DNA of 64,000 bases. Origin: an uncultured Reyranella sp. GTDB lineage: Bacteria; Pseudomonadota; Alphaproteobacteria; Reyranellales; Reyranellaceae. The position numbers and the translations under genes are program-made. The stretch is from the NCBI RefSeq assembly GCF_945957355.1, contig NZ_CAMFKM010000005.1, positions 186,001 through 250,000 of the forward strand, written 5' to 3'. This document shows positions 43,945 to 52,498 of the stretch, one piece after another (the first letter of the stretch is position 1; each line of letters begins with the position of its first letter). The notes under the pieces were generated by a model, which was given only the letters and a program-made list of their open reading frames with translations, searched no databases and had not been told where the DNA came from.

Positions 43945-43973
43945 TCGGCCGCCGCCTCCCTGGCGGCGGCCGA
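43945..43973 (-). terminator. Strong intrinsic terminator/attenuator between bufA1 and doxX
   Basis: A perfect 12-bp stem, TCGGCCGCCGCC paired with GGCGGCGGCCGA, has a five-base loop. On the minus strand it is followed by CTTTTTCC. Located six bases after the bufA1 stop, it would end most transcripts after the precursor gene and let a minority continue into doxX and ndh. Confidence 0.85.
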
Positions 43974-43978
43974 TGCGA

Positions 43979-44227
43979 TCAGCTCTTTGCCGCTGTCAGC
44001 TTGCCGCCGACGATCTTCTCGCAGGTGCCCTTCGGCACGCCGAGCCAGGCGCTGGCCTCGGCGTCCTTCTTGGACGTGCCGGCGCACGACGACGTGGCCG
44101 TCTGGCAGTCGTTCTTTCCGGCCTTGGCGACGCCGTAGCATTTCTCGACGTTGCCCTGGGCCTGCGCCGCCGCGCCGAACAGCAGGGCGGTGCTGAGGGC
44201 GGCCGCGATGGTGAGAGTGGTCTTCAT
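43979..44227 (-). CDS. bufA1: Bufferin precursor BufA1 (DUF2282)
   Basis: 82 residues: a Sec signal peptide (1-24, ending AQAQ) and a core of about 58 residues with four cysteines, C30, C41, C48 and C69, in the DUF2282 pattern [14 protein letters not shown] ... SSC ... [13 protein letters not shown]2282 proteins are the precursors of bufferins, periplasmic copper-handling RiPPs whose cysteines are modified by a DUF692 enzyme. The modifying genes lie divergently 160 bases away. ATG 44227 is six bases after AAGGAG. Copper control is expected, but no operator was recognised. Confidence 0.9.
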   Translation of the reverse strand: MKTTLTIAAALSTALLFGAAAQAQGNVEKCYGVAKAGKNDCQTATSSCAGTSKKDAEASAWLGVPKGTCEKIVGGKLTAAKS

Positions 44228-44387
44228 GGTCATCTCCTTCGGTTGGTCTCCCTCTCGGGATGGCCGACCATGCCGCCGGCACGCTCCGGTCTGAAATATC
44301 GAGTCGGCATTGGAACGATAGCCGGCGTGTGAGGGCGGAACGGGAGGGCTTCGGAGTAGGCTCCTGCTGCCTTGCAAGGGAGAACCC

Positions 44388-45233
44388 ATGAACGGCAATC
44401 TAGCCATGACCGGCATCGGGCTGCGCGCGCCGCACCTTGCCGAGATTTCGAACGACAGGCCCTCGATCGGCTTCCTTGAGATCCATGCCGAGAACTATCT
44501 CGCGCCGACGGCCGCGCTCCGCACGGTGGAGCGCTTGCGCTGCGACTATCCGCTCTCCATCCATGCGGTGGGTCTGTCGCTCGGCTCCGTCGACGGTCTC
44601 GACGAAGCCCATCTGGACCGCGTGGTGGCGCTGGTCGAACGGGTCGAGCCGATGCTCGTGTCCGATCACCTGTCGTGGAGCAGCCTGGGGGGCCGCTACT
44701 ACAACGATCTGCTGCCCTTGCCGTACACCGAGGAGGCGCTGGCGGTCGTGGTGCGTAACGTCCAGCGGCTGCAGGAGCGGTTGGGCCGCCGGGTCTCGAT
44801 CGAGAATCCGTCCTGCTATCTCGGCTTCCGGCATTCGACCCTGTCGGAGCCGGAGTTCCTTGCGGAAGTGGTGCGGCGCAGCGGTTGCGGCCTCCTGCTC
44901 GATGCCAACAACGTCGTCGTGACGGCACACAATCTGCGGCTCGATCCGGCGGGCTGGCTCGAGGACCTGCCGGTCCATGCGGTGACCGAGTATCACCTGG
45001 CCGGCCATGCCGTGAACGACGCGGATGGCGAGCCGGTACTGATCGACGATCATGGCAGCCGTATCGACGACCGCGTGTTCGAGCTGTTCGGCGAGATGGT
45101 GCATCGATATGGACGCCGGCCGACGCTCGTCGAATGGGACACTGACATTCCGGCGCTCGACGTCCTGCTCGGTGAGGCGCGTCGGGCCGCGCGCATGCTG
45201 GAGGCGGGGAGGGCCCATGCTCGCGCTGCCTGA
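44388..45233 (+). CDS. bufB: DUF692 multinuclear iron enzyme BufB
   Basis: 281 residues forming a TIM barrel of the DUF692/MbnB family. Candidate metal ligands are H59 (SIHAVG), D93/H94 (SDHLSW), E139 (SIENPS), D172/N175 (LLDANNV), H203 and H207 (EYHLAGH), D221/H222 and E249 (LVEWDTD). The family uses two or three iron ions to convert cysteines of a precursor peptide into heterocycles. With BufC next to it and a DUF2282 precursor divergent, it belongs to a bufferin locus rather than to methanobactin. Confidence 0.92.
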   Translation: MNGNLAMTGIGLRAPHLAEISNDRPSIGFLEIHAENYLAPTAALRTVERLRCDYPLSIHAVGLSLGSVDGLDEAHLDRVVALVERVEPMLVSDHLSWSSLGGRYYNDLLPLPYTEEALAVVVRNVQRLQERLGRRVSIENPSCYLGFRHSTLSEPEFLAEVVRRSGCGLLLDANNVVVTAHNLRLDPAGWLEDLPVHAVTEYHLAGHAVNDADGEPVLIDDHGSRIDDRVFELFGEMVHRYGRRPTLVEWDTDIPALDVLLGEARRAARMLEAGRAHARAA

Positions 45234-45990
45234 GTTGCAGACGGCGTTTGCCGACGGCCTTGTCGTCGGAGGCAGCGACCGCCTGCTCGGTCTGATCGCC
45301 GGCGATTCGATCTCCGCCGACGCGCGGCTTCGGATACATCGCAATCACATCCGGCAAAGCCTCGTCGCGGCACTCGCAGCGACCTTCCCGACGGTGGCCA
45401 GTCTGGTCGGCGGCGCGTTCTTCGACGCCATGGCGAAGGCGTTCGTGGCGGACAGCCCGCCGGAAGGCCCCGTGCTCGCCGAGTATGGCGAGGGTTTTGC
45501 GGCCTTCATCGAGGCCTTCGCACCGGCGCGCGGGCTACCCTATCTCGCCGACGCGGCGCGCCTCGACTGGGCGCTCAACCATGCCTTCCATGCGGCGCAC
45601 AGTCCGCGCCTGGAAGCGGCGGATCTCGGGCGAATGACACCCGAACGGCTGGTCGCTTTTACGCTGGCCCTTGCGGCCGATGTCACCCTGCTGACTTCGG
45701 CCTACCCGCTCGGGCGCATCTGGCAGGCATGCCAACCGGGCGCGCCCGACGCCGAGGTCGATCTCGCGTCTGGAGGTGCTTCGCTGCTGGTGATGCGTCA
45801 GGAGGACGACGCCGTGTTCGCAGATCTCGATCCGGGCGACGCGGCTTTCGTCGGGGCAATCAGTCGTGGCGTGCCGGTCGGGGAGGCCGCGCGGCTGGCG
45901 CAGGCCCACTCGTCGGCCTTCGATCCGGCGCAGTCATTTCGGCACCTGCTCGAATGGCAGATCTTCGCAGCCGGGGCGGTGGCAGTTTGA
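45217..45990 (+). CDS. bufC: BufC-like partner protein (DUF2063, putative DNA-binding domain)
   Basis: 257 residues. The N-terminal DUF2063 domain (about 1-95) has RLRIHRNHIRQSLVAALAATFPTVASLVGG; the name 'DNA-binding' is historic. Its C-terminal part is MbnC-like and is thought to dock the precursor onto the DUF692 enzyme. The start lies 17 bases inside bufB, with GGAGGCGGGGAGG ahead. Translational coupling fits a one-to-one complex. Confidence 0.88.
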   Translation: MLALPELQTAFADGLVVGGSDRLLGLIAGDSISADARLRIHRNHIRQSLVAALAATFPTVASLVGGAFFDAMAKAFVADSPPEGPVLAEYGEGFAAFIEAFAPARGLPYLADAARLDWALNHAFHAAHSPRLEAADLGRMTPERLVAFTLALAADVTLLTSAYPLGRIWQACQPGAPDAEVDLASGGASLLVMRQEDDAVFADLDPGDAAFVGAISRGVPVGEAARLAQAHSSAFDPAQSFRHLLEWQIFAAGAVAV

Positions 45991-46011
45991 CGAAGCCGGA
46001 GCGGGAGCAAT

Positions 46012-46077
46012 TTGTATTGGCCAGGCGAAGAGCAGTGGGCTCGGATCGGACCGCTTCTGCCGCCACCCGGAATCGTC
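46012..46077 (+). pseudogene. Possible transposase N-terminal remnant (IS5-like)
   Basis: A 22-codon stretch encodes LYWPGEEQWARIGPLLPPPG, closely resembling the first residues of IS5-group transposases (Y/F-W-x-DEQWARIEPLLP). Similarity ends abruptly. It starts 22 bases after bufC, so an insertion once landed at the edge of the bufferin genes. No inverted repeats were found. Confidence 0.45.
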
Positions 46078-46144
46078 GCTCTGACCATCTGGCGACTTCC
46101 TGAGGGATGTGATCTCATCGGAACGAAATCGGGCGGAGGTATCC

Positions 46145-46258
46145 ATGCAACGTCGTGCCATGCTCCAACTTTCCGGCAGCGCTGGACTCACTCTTCTCGC
46201 CAGCAGGGCCGCCGCATCGACAAAGCCGGTTCTCGCCAACGCGCATCATACAAATTGA
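46145..46258 (+). pseudogene. Truncated Tat-signal peptide fragment
   Basis: 37 codons beginning MQRRAMLQLSGSAGLTLLA with a twin-arginine motif, a hydrophobic core and an AxA-like end, then TGA. A CGGAGG ribosome site lies six bases ahead. It looks like the secretion signal of a metallo-hydrolase whose body has been lost. The frame after the stop stays open to 46573 but does not resemble an enzyme. Confidence 0.5.
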
Positions 46259-46345
46259 GGGCCCTGCCTGTTCTGGCGTGCCCAGATCGAACCTCAGTGG
46301 CGTGAAACAGAGCAGTTCAAGCGAGTTACCTACAGACGCGTCGAA

Positions 46346-46573
46346 GTGGCCAGCCAGCGCCTCATACGGCTGCCTTCCGAATGGCCGGAAGATCTACGCT
46401 GGCTGATCGAGGCCTATCTCGAAACGCCGTCAGGACGGTCCGTTAACGCTCTCTACTCGCCACGCTTCCTGGTCGGCCTGCCGGATACACGTAAGCTCGT
46501 CATATGGGAATCCGGCGTGAAAGGTTGGTCGGAGCGGCTGCAACCCAAACTCAGGAAGCTCGTCGGCGTCTAG
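46346..46573 (+). CDS. Hypothetical protein, uncertain
   Basis: 75 codons (MASQRLIRLPSEWPEDLRWL ...) in the same frame as the Tat-like fragment upstream. The composition is protein-like, with tryptophans and charged residues balanced, but no family is recognised and there is no clear ribosome site. It may be the remnant of a gene whose beginning lies at about 46270 (WRAQIEPQWRETEQF in frame). Confidence 0.3.
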   Translation: MASQRLIRLPSEWPEDLRWLIEAYLETPSGRSVNALYSPRFLVGLPDTRKLVIWESGVKGWSERLQPKLRKLVGV

Positions 46574-46688
46574 CCGAACGTCTGTATGCAGGGGCGCAGA
46601 AGGCGAACCCGTTGCTGCGTGGTTGCAGTTGGCCGCGAGCATTCGGCCGGCAGGCTATCGTGCCAGGACGCACAGGACCAAGTTGCGA

Positions 46689-47171
46689 TCAAGAATCGCC
46701 TCGATCCGCGTTGGGGAAATTGGACTGGCGTGTCAGCCACCATGTGAGGCCACCCAGGACGATCGCGCCGATCCAGGGCGCCGTGGACACTGCGAGCGCG
46801 ACGATGAACGCATCGTAGGAACGACCTGCCAACATCCATTGCAGGAGAGTGCCGGCGAGCCAGCCGATGACTGCGGACGCGACAATGGCGGCAACACGCG
46901 CGCCGTTGCCTCGGTGCGCCACCGCGGCGGTGGGGTGGCTGGTCGCCGCGCGCCTACCGGAGGCGATCCAGTACCAGAGTGATGCGCCGACGGCGCCCAG
47001 GACGGCTACGGACGGACAGATGACGAACGCCAGTGCCATCGCATTGGCGCCTTCGCGCTGCGAGACCTCGAAGACATCGAACGCGACCAGGCCGACCCCG
47101 AGCGCTGCGGCGTAGCCGACCACCAGTGCGAGGAGAGCGACTAGCGCCGCCTTCAGAACTCTCAGGCCCAT
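46689..47171 (-). CDS. Four-helix membrane protein of unknown function
   Basis: 160 residues with four hydrophobic helices (about 8-32, 45-68, 90-112, 122-145) and short loops. GAGGGA precedes the ATG at 47171. No family was recognised. It lies in the decayed region between bufC and the MBL gene and has no neighbour to hint at function. Confidence 0.6.
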   Translation of the reverse strand: MGLRVLKAALVALLALVVGYAAALGVGLVAFDVFEVSQREGANAMALAFVICPSVAVLGAVGASLWYWIASGRRAATSHPTAAVAHRGNGARVAAIVASAVIGWLAGTLLQWMLAGRSYDAFIVALAVSTAPWIGAIVLGGLTWWLTRQSNFPNADRGDS

Positions 47172-47690
47172 ATTGTCCCTCGCAAGGCAAGCGCCGCAAC
47201 ATGTTGGGGTTTCATCGGCGTTGCTTCTGTGGCCGACGCAGCCACGGCCCGTCGAAAATCTCTGGACCAATTGCTCGCCGCCGGTGTTGGCGGAGGCGAG
47301 CGGTTGGTAGTGGAGCCAGTCCGATACGAACCAGTCTCCGAGCGAATTCCCTGCTAGGAGCGAAAGTAACCGGGAAATTTCCACCGATAGGGTGGGCATA
47401 GGCGCAAGAAAGTCTACGTCTGCCGACGAATTCCGAGCTCATCTCGCCGACTTGTGGCCGATGAAACACCGGGAAAGCTGGACGCCAGAACAGGGAATTC
47501 TTGCGCCAGAACACGGAATTGCCAGGCTGAGCCAACATTGTTCTTGTAAGCATCGTCGATAACTTGCGAGACGAAAACGACCTAAATCAAGGTATCGCTC
47601 GTCCTATTCCCTGACCCAATCGATCGCAATGACGCCTGACCTTAGCGTCGTCGATGCCGTGTGTAGAGCGGCGGTCAAAAGGAGACAGAC
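47172..47690. other. Non-coding region with degenerate AACAGGGAA-type repeats
   Basis: No convincing gene was found. From about 47290 to 47535 there are scattered copies of an A-GGGAA-TT motif (for example AACAGGGAATT and ACCGGGAAATT), preceded by GGTTGGTAGTGG. A related arrangement occurs at about 58020-58245. These look like remnants of a shared mobile or recombinase-linked element. Confidence 0.55.
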
Positions 47691-48608
47691 ATGAGCTTGC
47701 AAATTGCACCGCATCCCGGAAGGCCGGGCTCAGACGAATTGGTTCCGTCGCGTTACGTCCTGCGGATCGGCGAGATCGACGTAATGGTGATCAGCGATGG
47801 CGTGCTTCCGCTTCCGACCGAGATGTTGGGACACAATGTCGGCTCGAGCGTGCGCTCGGCCTGGCTAAACGACATGTTCCTGCCGGCCGATGCCTTCGAC
47901 TGGGCGCTCAACGTGATGGTCGTGCGCAGCGGCGATCAAACCGTACTGGTCGATACCGGGCTGGGGGCCGATCCGAACCTCAACCTGCCGCGAGCGGGTA
48001 AGCTGATCCACCGGCTGGCGGCTGCCGGGATCGACGTGGCCTCCGTGACCGATGTGGTGCTGACCCACATGCACATGGACCATATCGGTGGACTCCTCGA
48101 GGACGGATTCAAGGACCAGCTACGTCCGGACGTCCGGATCCACGTGGCGGCTGCCGAGGTGAAGTTCTGGGAGTCGCCCGACTTCACCCGTGTCCACATG
48201 CCGCCGGGATTCCCGGACGCCCTGCGGTCTACGGCCGATCGATTCGCGAAGGCATATAGCAACCAGTTGCGACAGTTCGACGAGGTGCACGAGGTGGCGC
48301 CGGGGGTGGTCGTGCGCCGCACCGGCGGTCACACCCCCGGTCACAGCATCGTCCGCGTCGCATCCGGAGGCGAGGGGCTGATGTTCGCCGGCGACGCCGT
48401 GTTCACGGTCGGCTTCGAGCACCCAGGCTGGTACAACGGCTTCGAGCACGATCCCGAGGAGGCCGCTCGCGTTCGCATTCGATTGCTGCGCGACCTCGCC
48501 GCGTCCGGCGACCAGCTGGTGGCCACCCACCTGCCGTTTCCGTCGGTCGGTCGAGTGGCTGCCGACGGCGATGCGTTTCGCTGGGTGCCGGCTTTCTGGG
48601 ACTACTGA
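47691..48608 (+). CDS. MBL-fold metallo-hydrolase (lactonase-like)
   Basis: 305 residues. The metal motif H126-M-H128-M-D130-H131 is followed by GGHTPGHS and FAGDAVF, the full dinuclear site. HxHxDH spacing and the N-terminal strand pattern resemble quorum-quenching lactonases and their many hydrolytic relatives. No signal peptide. The substrate is unknown. Confidence 0.9.
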   Translation: MSLQIAPHPGRPGSDELVPSRYVLRIGEIDVMVISDGVLPLPTEMLGHNVGSSVRSAWLNDMFLPADAFDWALNVMVVRSGDQTVLVDTGLGADPNLNLPRAGKLIHRLAAAGIDVASVTDVVLTHMHMDHIGGLLEDGFKDQLRPDVRIHVAAAEVKFWESPDFTRVHMPPGFPDALRSTADRFAKAYSNQLRQFDEVHEVAPGVVVRRTGGHTPGHSIVRVASGGEGLMFAGDAVFTVGFEHPGWYNGFEHDPEEAARVRIRLLRDLAASGDQLVATHLPFPSVGRVAADGDAFRWVPAFWDY

Positions 48609-48833
48609 GCCCAGCCGTGGCCGGAGCCGACACACGGCGCAGCCTTCCAGGCTGTGCTCGGTTCGGCTGCCGCGCCCAGTCTCGACGGGGCCGTCCCACG
48701 CTCAGTGAGAGAGCATCAAGACAGACCCTTGGCGGCCGATGGTGCGTGGACACTATCGGCCGCCTTTGGCGTAGGGTGTGCGAGCCCGCAAACGGCTTGC
48801 GAGTCTCTTGGCCGTTGCGCTCTCATGTCTTTG

Positions 48834-49334
48834 CTAGACGCGCGGCACTTCCTCCTTCGAGAGTGCTGCGATCGCTTCGCTTCCGAGCATCCACCTGTCC
48901 CATTCCGGATCCGGCATTGCGCCGACACCGCGGTAGAATGCCTGGGCGCGCGCATTGTCCTTCAGCACGAACCAGCAGACCTTGTCGTGGCCCATCTCGC
49001 ATGCATGACTTGCCATGCGCCGGATCAGCAGGCGACCCACGCCCGCCCTGCGCAGGTCTGGATCCACGAACAGCCACTTCATCATCAGCAGTGGCTGCAA
49101 CGTATGCATGAACGGGATCTCGTAGTGCACGGCCATGGCGCCGAGCCGCCCATTGCCACGGTCGGCGACGAAGGCCCCGAACTCCGGTCGCTCGCCAAAT
49201 CCGCGACGCATCAATTCGGCCTCGGTCAGCCGGAATCCCGTGCCGCGCTCGTAGCTGACGATGCCCTCCATCAACCGCAGCAGTTCCGGCAAATCCGAGC
49301 GCATCATGGATCTGATCCGCAATTCGTCACTCAT
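48834..49334 (-). CDS. GNAT-family N-acetyltransferase
   Basis: 166 residues. The acetyl-CoA loop is RRAGVGRLLIRRM, the beta-4/beta-5 pattern WLFVDPDLRRAGVG is standard, and YRGVGA closes the fold. The substrate cannot be predicted. It is divergent from the winged-helix/TPR regulator. Confidence 0.9.
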   Translation of the reverse strand: MSDELRIRSMMRSDLPELLRLMEGIVSYERGTGFRLTEAELMRRGFGERPEFGAFVADRGNGRLGAMAVHYEIPFMHTLQPLLMMKWLFVDPDLRRAGVGRLLIRRMASHACEMGHDKVCWFVLKDNARAQAFYRGVGAMPDPEWDRWMLGSEAIAALSKEEVPRV

Positions 49335-49436
49335 CGTTCGCCTCGCGTGCAGGGGGCCATTCTGCCGGTACTTTCCATGGTGTAGTCGCCGGACGCTGCG
49401 ATAGAGTTGCTAAAATCTGCTAACTGGATCGAGTTC

Positions 49437-51044
49437 ATGGGGAAGCCGTCGAGTTTCGCCTTCGGCCCGTTCGTCTTCCATACGCTCAGCCGCCGCCTCG
49501 AGCGACAGGGAGACCTTGTCGTCCTGAATTCCCGGGCGACAGAGCTGTTGCTGCTGCTGCTCGGGCGTGCGGGCGAACTGGTCACGAAGGACGACCTCCT
49601 GCAGGCAGCCTGGGGGAACCGGGTCGTCGCGGAGAATAACCTTACCGTTCACATGGCCGCACTGCGTCGCGTGCTGCGCGCGGACGACGACGCCGACCGG
49701 TATATCCGAACCGAACATGGGCGCGGGTACCGCTTCGTCATGCCGGTCGAGACAACGCAATCCGAGCCAAGCCTGATCGATACCCTGGCCCCGGCGGGCC
49801 GCCCCGGCGTAGATGGCCTGTCCGTCCTCGTAATGCCGGTGCAGTGCTTGCCCAATGACGACAGGTCCCGGGCATTTGCGGCCGAGATCCGTAGGCACCT
49901 CGCCGTCCACCTGTCCCGAATTCCGGGCGTCGCCGTGGTCGGAATGCCGGCGGGTTCCGACGCCCTGAGCGATGCGACAACGACATCAGCGGCGGTCGAG
50001 CCGACCGCCCGTTATGTTCTCCGCACAGCCGTCCGGCCGGGCCGTCGTGATGCGCAGCTCGTCGTGATGATCGACGACTCCTCCAGCGGCGCCACCCTCT
50101 GGGCGGATCGGTTCGAACACCGCCTTGTCGGACTCGCCGCGATCGAGAGCGAGATCGCGAGCAGGCTAAGCCACGGCGTCGTTACGGAACTGATCGACCG
50201 CGAAGCCGCCCGGTCGCTCGAGCAGGTAGGCTCCGCCCACGTTGCCCAATCGGTTTTTCGCGGGTGGAGCGCGCTGAACCGGGGTCTGCTGGTCCGTCAT
50301 GACCTCGACGAGGCGAGGCAGTGGTTTGAACGCGTGCTAGTTGACGAACCACTCAATGCGTCGGCGATGGCGGGGCTGGCCTACGCGATTGTTGCGGGCA
50401 ACATCCGGGCGACCACCGATCTTCGAGCCTCACGTTCCAATGCCGCCATGGCCCCAGAGGTGCGCCGTGCCGACGTACTGTCGATGCAGGCCGTCGCACG
50501 GGCACCGGACTGGCCGCGAGCCTGGTTCTGCCGGGGATATGTCAGGTTGCGCCAGGGACGGTTCGAGGCAGCCCTCACTGCGTTTCAGCGCGGTCTATCG
50601 CTGGATCCCTGCGATGCCGAGTGCCTGGCCTATGTCGGGCATGTTCAATTCCTGGCCGGGCGGCTCGAGGAGATGAGGGCGCCGCTCGAGGATGCGCTGA
50701 CACTCTGCCCGCGCGATCGCGGCGCCGGCCTGTGGCACCATTTCCTCGGTCAGTATCACTTCTGCCACGCACGCGATGAGCAGGCGATCCCTTACTTCGT
50801 GCAGGGAACGGACCTTTGTCCGAGCCTGGTTTATCCCATGGCGTTCCTGGTCGCGGCGCTCGCTCACGCTGGTCGCCTGACGGAGGCACGCCGGACGCTG
50901 GTTTCATGGTGCGAGGCAATGGGCGGTTTCAATCTCACCATCGATCATCTGCGCGCGCAGGTCTTCTCGGACGATCCGACCTATCTTGCCTGTCATGATC
51001 GCATGCACCGCGGACTGGGACTACTCGGAGTGCCGCAAGGGTGA
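49437..51044 (+). CDS. CadC-like winged-helix regulator with TPR domain
   Basis: 535 residues. The N-terminal OmpR-type winged helix (about 1-100) includes LLLLLLGRAGELVTKDDLLQAAWGNRVVAENNLTVHMAALRRVL and HGRGYRF. A central domain resembles the adenylate-cyclase-associated region of this family, and the C-terminal third has TPR-like repeats (RFEAALTAFQRGLSLDPCDAE). It has no transmembrane helix, unlike CadC. It likely controls a nearby gene, but no operator was identified. A TTG start at 49407 is possible. Confidence 0.85.
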   Translation: MGKPSSFAFGPFVFHTLSRRLERQGDLVVLNSRATELLLLLLGRAGELVTKDDLLQAAWGNRVVAENNLTVHMAALRRVLRADDDADRYIRTEHGRGYRFVMPVETTQSEPSLIDTLAPAGRPGVDGLSVLVMPVQCLPNDDRSRAFAAEIRRHLAVHLSRIPGVAVVGMPAGSDALSDATTTSAAVEPTARYVLRTAVRPGRRDAQLVVMIDDSSSGATLWADRFEHRLVGLAAIESEIASRLSHGVVTELIDREAARSLEQVGSAHVAQSVFRGWSALNRGLLVRHDLDEARQWFERVLVDEPLNASAMAGLAYAIVAGNIRATTDLRASRSNAAMAPEVRRADVLSMQAVARAPDWPRAWFCRGYVRLRQGRFEAALTAFQRGLSLDPCDAECLAYVGHVQFLAGRLEEMRAPLEDALTLCPRDRGAGLWHHFLGQYHFCHARDEQAIPYFVQGTDLCPSLVYPMAFLVAALAHAGRLTEARRTLVSWCEAMGGFNLTIDHLRAQVFSDDPTYLACHDRMHRGLGLLGVPQG

Positions 51045-51184
51045 CAGGGCGCGGGCGGCCGGTTTAGCAGGTCTTAGCGATGTCCTTAGCGACCTCGCCG
51101 GGCGGTTCCTCTAGTTTCACTTCCAGCCCGCGTGACTGGACGCGCAAGTACGGTCGATTCCGGGCACCAAGGTAAGGATGCGCC

Positions 51185-51967
51185 ATGCCCGGGAACACGC
51201 AAACTTCTTCGGATAGCCGGCTAATTTCGTCGCGGGAACCCGGTCCGGGACCGGCTCGCGTCCTGCGGATGCAGGGCCGCGTCAGGGTGCGGCCCGCATC
51301 CAGGGAGTTGCCCTCTGGCGCGGAGACGCCGCTCGTCATCGTCGTCGACGATGACGAGGCGTTGCGGCTGGCTCTCGTCGAGTTGATGGAATCGGTCGGG
51401 CTCGACGCGGTCAGCTTCGGCTCTACAAGCGAGTTGCTGGAGGCCGATTTGGCCGATCGGCCTGGCTGTCTCGTCCTGGACGTGCGGATGCCCGGCCTGA
51501 GTGGACTTGATCTCCAGACTCACCTCTCTTCGAGCGGCGATAGGAAGCCGATCGTATTCGTGAGTGGCCATGGCGACATTCCCATGACGGTCCAGGCAAT
51601 GAAGGCCGGAGCAATCGACTTCCTGACCAAGCCCGTTCGTGGCCAGGCGCTGCTCGACGCGGTCAAGCTCGGGATCGAGCGTGACATCGCCCAGCGCGCC
51701 ATGGCCCGTATCGCCAGGATGCAAGCCAGCCGTTTCGGCACGCTGACGGCGCGCGAGCGCCAGGTCATGAAAGAGGTGGCGCGCGGTCGCCTCAGCAAGC
51801 AGATCGCGTTCGATCTGGGGATCAGCCAGATCACGGTGAAGGTCCATCGCGCCAACATGATGCGTAAGATGCAGGCGACCTCGGTCGGCGAACTCGTCCG
51901 TGCCTGGGAAGCTTTGCCGGTCCAACTCCGCGCCGGTCACAACCACAACGCCGATCATCCCATCTGA
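51185..51967 (+). CDS. FixJ-like response regulator with N-terminal extension
   Basis: 260 residues. A receiver domain (about 48-165) with acidic pocket D55-D57 and phospho-acceptor D99 (LDVRMPGLSG) is joined to a LuxR-type helix-turn-helix (about 185-245). About 48 residues precede the receiver and are not part of the usual FixJ fold; the ribosome site AAGGA before 51185 supports this start. It begins the second FixLJ-like set in the window. Confidence 0.9.
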   Translation: MPGNTQTSSDSRLISSREPGPGPARVLRMQGRVRVRPASRELPSGAETPLVIVVDDDEALRLALVELMESVGLDAVSFGSTSELLEADLADRPGCLVLDVRMPGLSGLDLQTHLSSSGDRKPIVFVSGHGDIPMTVQAMKAGAIDFLTKPVRGQALLDAVKLGIERDIAQRAMARIARMQASRFGTLTARERQVMKEVARGRLSKQIAFDLGISQITVKVHRANMMRKMQATSVGELVRAWEALPVQLRAGHNHNADHPI

Positions 51968-52030
51968 ACGCCGGCAACCTCTCAGGCGGCATCAACGGGT
52001 TCGCGTGGCCCCAGTAACGAGGAAAATCGC

Positions 52031-52399
52031 TTGTCCAGTCCGCCCGTGATTGCGGTCGTCGATGATGACGAAGCAATGCGTGATGCTCTGTCGGAGTTGC
52101 TTCAGGTGCTATGCATGGAATGCCGCACCTTCGAGCGAGCGGAGGCATTTCTTGCGGCGTACTCGCCGAATTCCTTCGACTGCCTGATCACCGATCTGCG
52201 CATGCCGGGGATGAGTGGCATGGAGCTGATCCGGGAACTGATGGTCTTGGGATCGAGACTCCCCGTCATCGTCATCACATCGTCGATGGAGGTGGAAAGC
52301 CGGTCGGAAGCGATTGCAGGTGGCGCTTTTGCCTATCTCACAAAGCCGGTCGGCGAGGAGCTTCTGACCCGGACCCTGAACGCGGCTCTAGTGCGGTAG
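52031..52399 (+). CDS. Stand-alone receiver-domain response regulator
   Basis: 122 residues, receiver domain only: acidic pair D11/D12, phospho-acceptor D55 (ITDLRMPGMSG), a TSS motif in place of the switch Thr, and K108 (TKPVG). It uses a TTG start. It sits between the FixJ-like gene and the kinase, as a partner or competitor for the phosphate. The same gene type occurs at 1282. Confidence 0.88.
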   Translation: MSSPPVIAVVDDDEAMRDALSELLQVLCMECRTFERAEAFLAAYSPNSFDCLITDLRMPGMSGMELIRELMVLGSRLPVIVITSSMEVESRSEAIAGGAFAYLTKPVGEELLTRTLNAALVR

Positions 52400-52498
52400 T
52401 GCCAGTTGCCCGGGGGGGCTCCGTGCTTGTGTGCGTGAACGGATTCATCAAGCGATCGCGATACGGAAGTTTTCCCGTCGCGAGCAGGGGGTGGCGAC

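Noticed and set aside
44388..45233. Methanobactin biosynthesis enzyme MbnB
   Set aside because: The protein is in the same DUF692 family, but the neighbouring precursor is a DUF2282 protein with signal peptide and no short MbnA-like peptide or MbnT/MbnP genes are present.
47212..47553. Minus-strand open frame rich in N-R-E-F-type repeats
   Set aside because: The repeats come from the AACAGGGAA-type DNA motif and the translation does not resemble any protein.
47577..47590. FixK/FNR-type box before the MBL hydrolase gene
   Set aside because: Only the right half (ATCAA) is present; the left half does not match TTGA.
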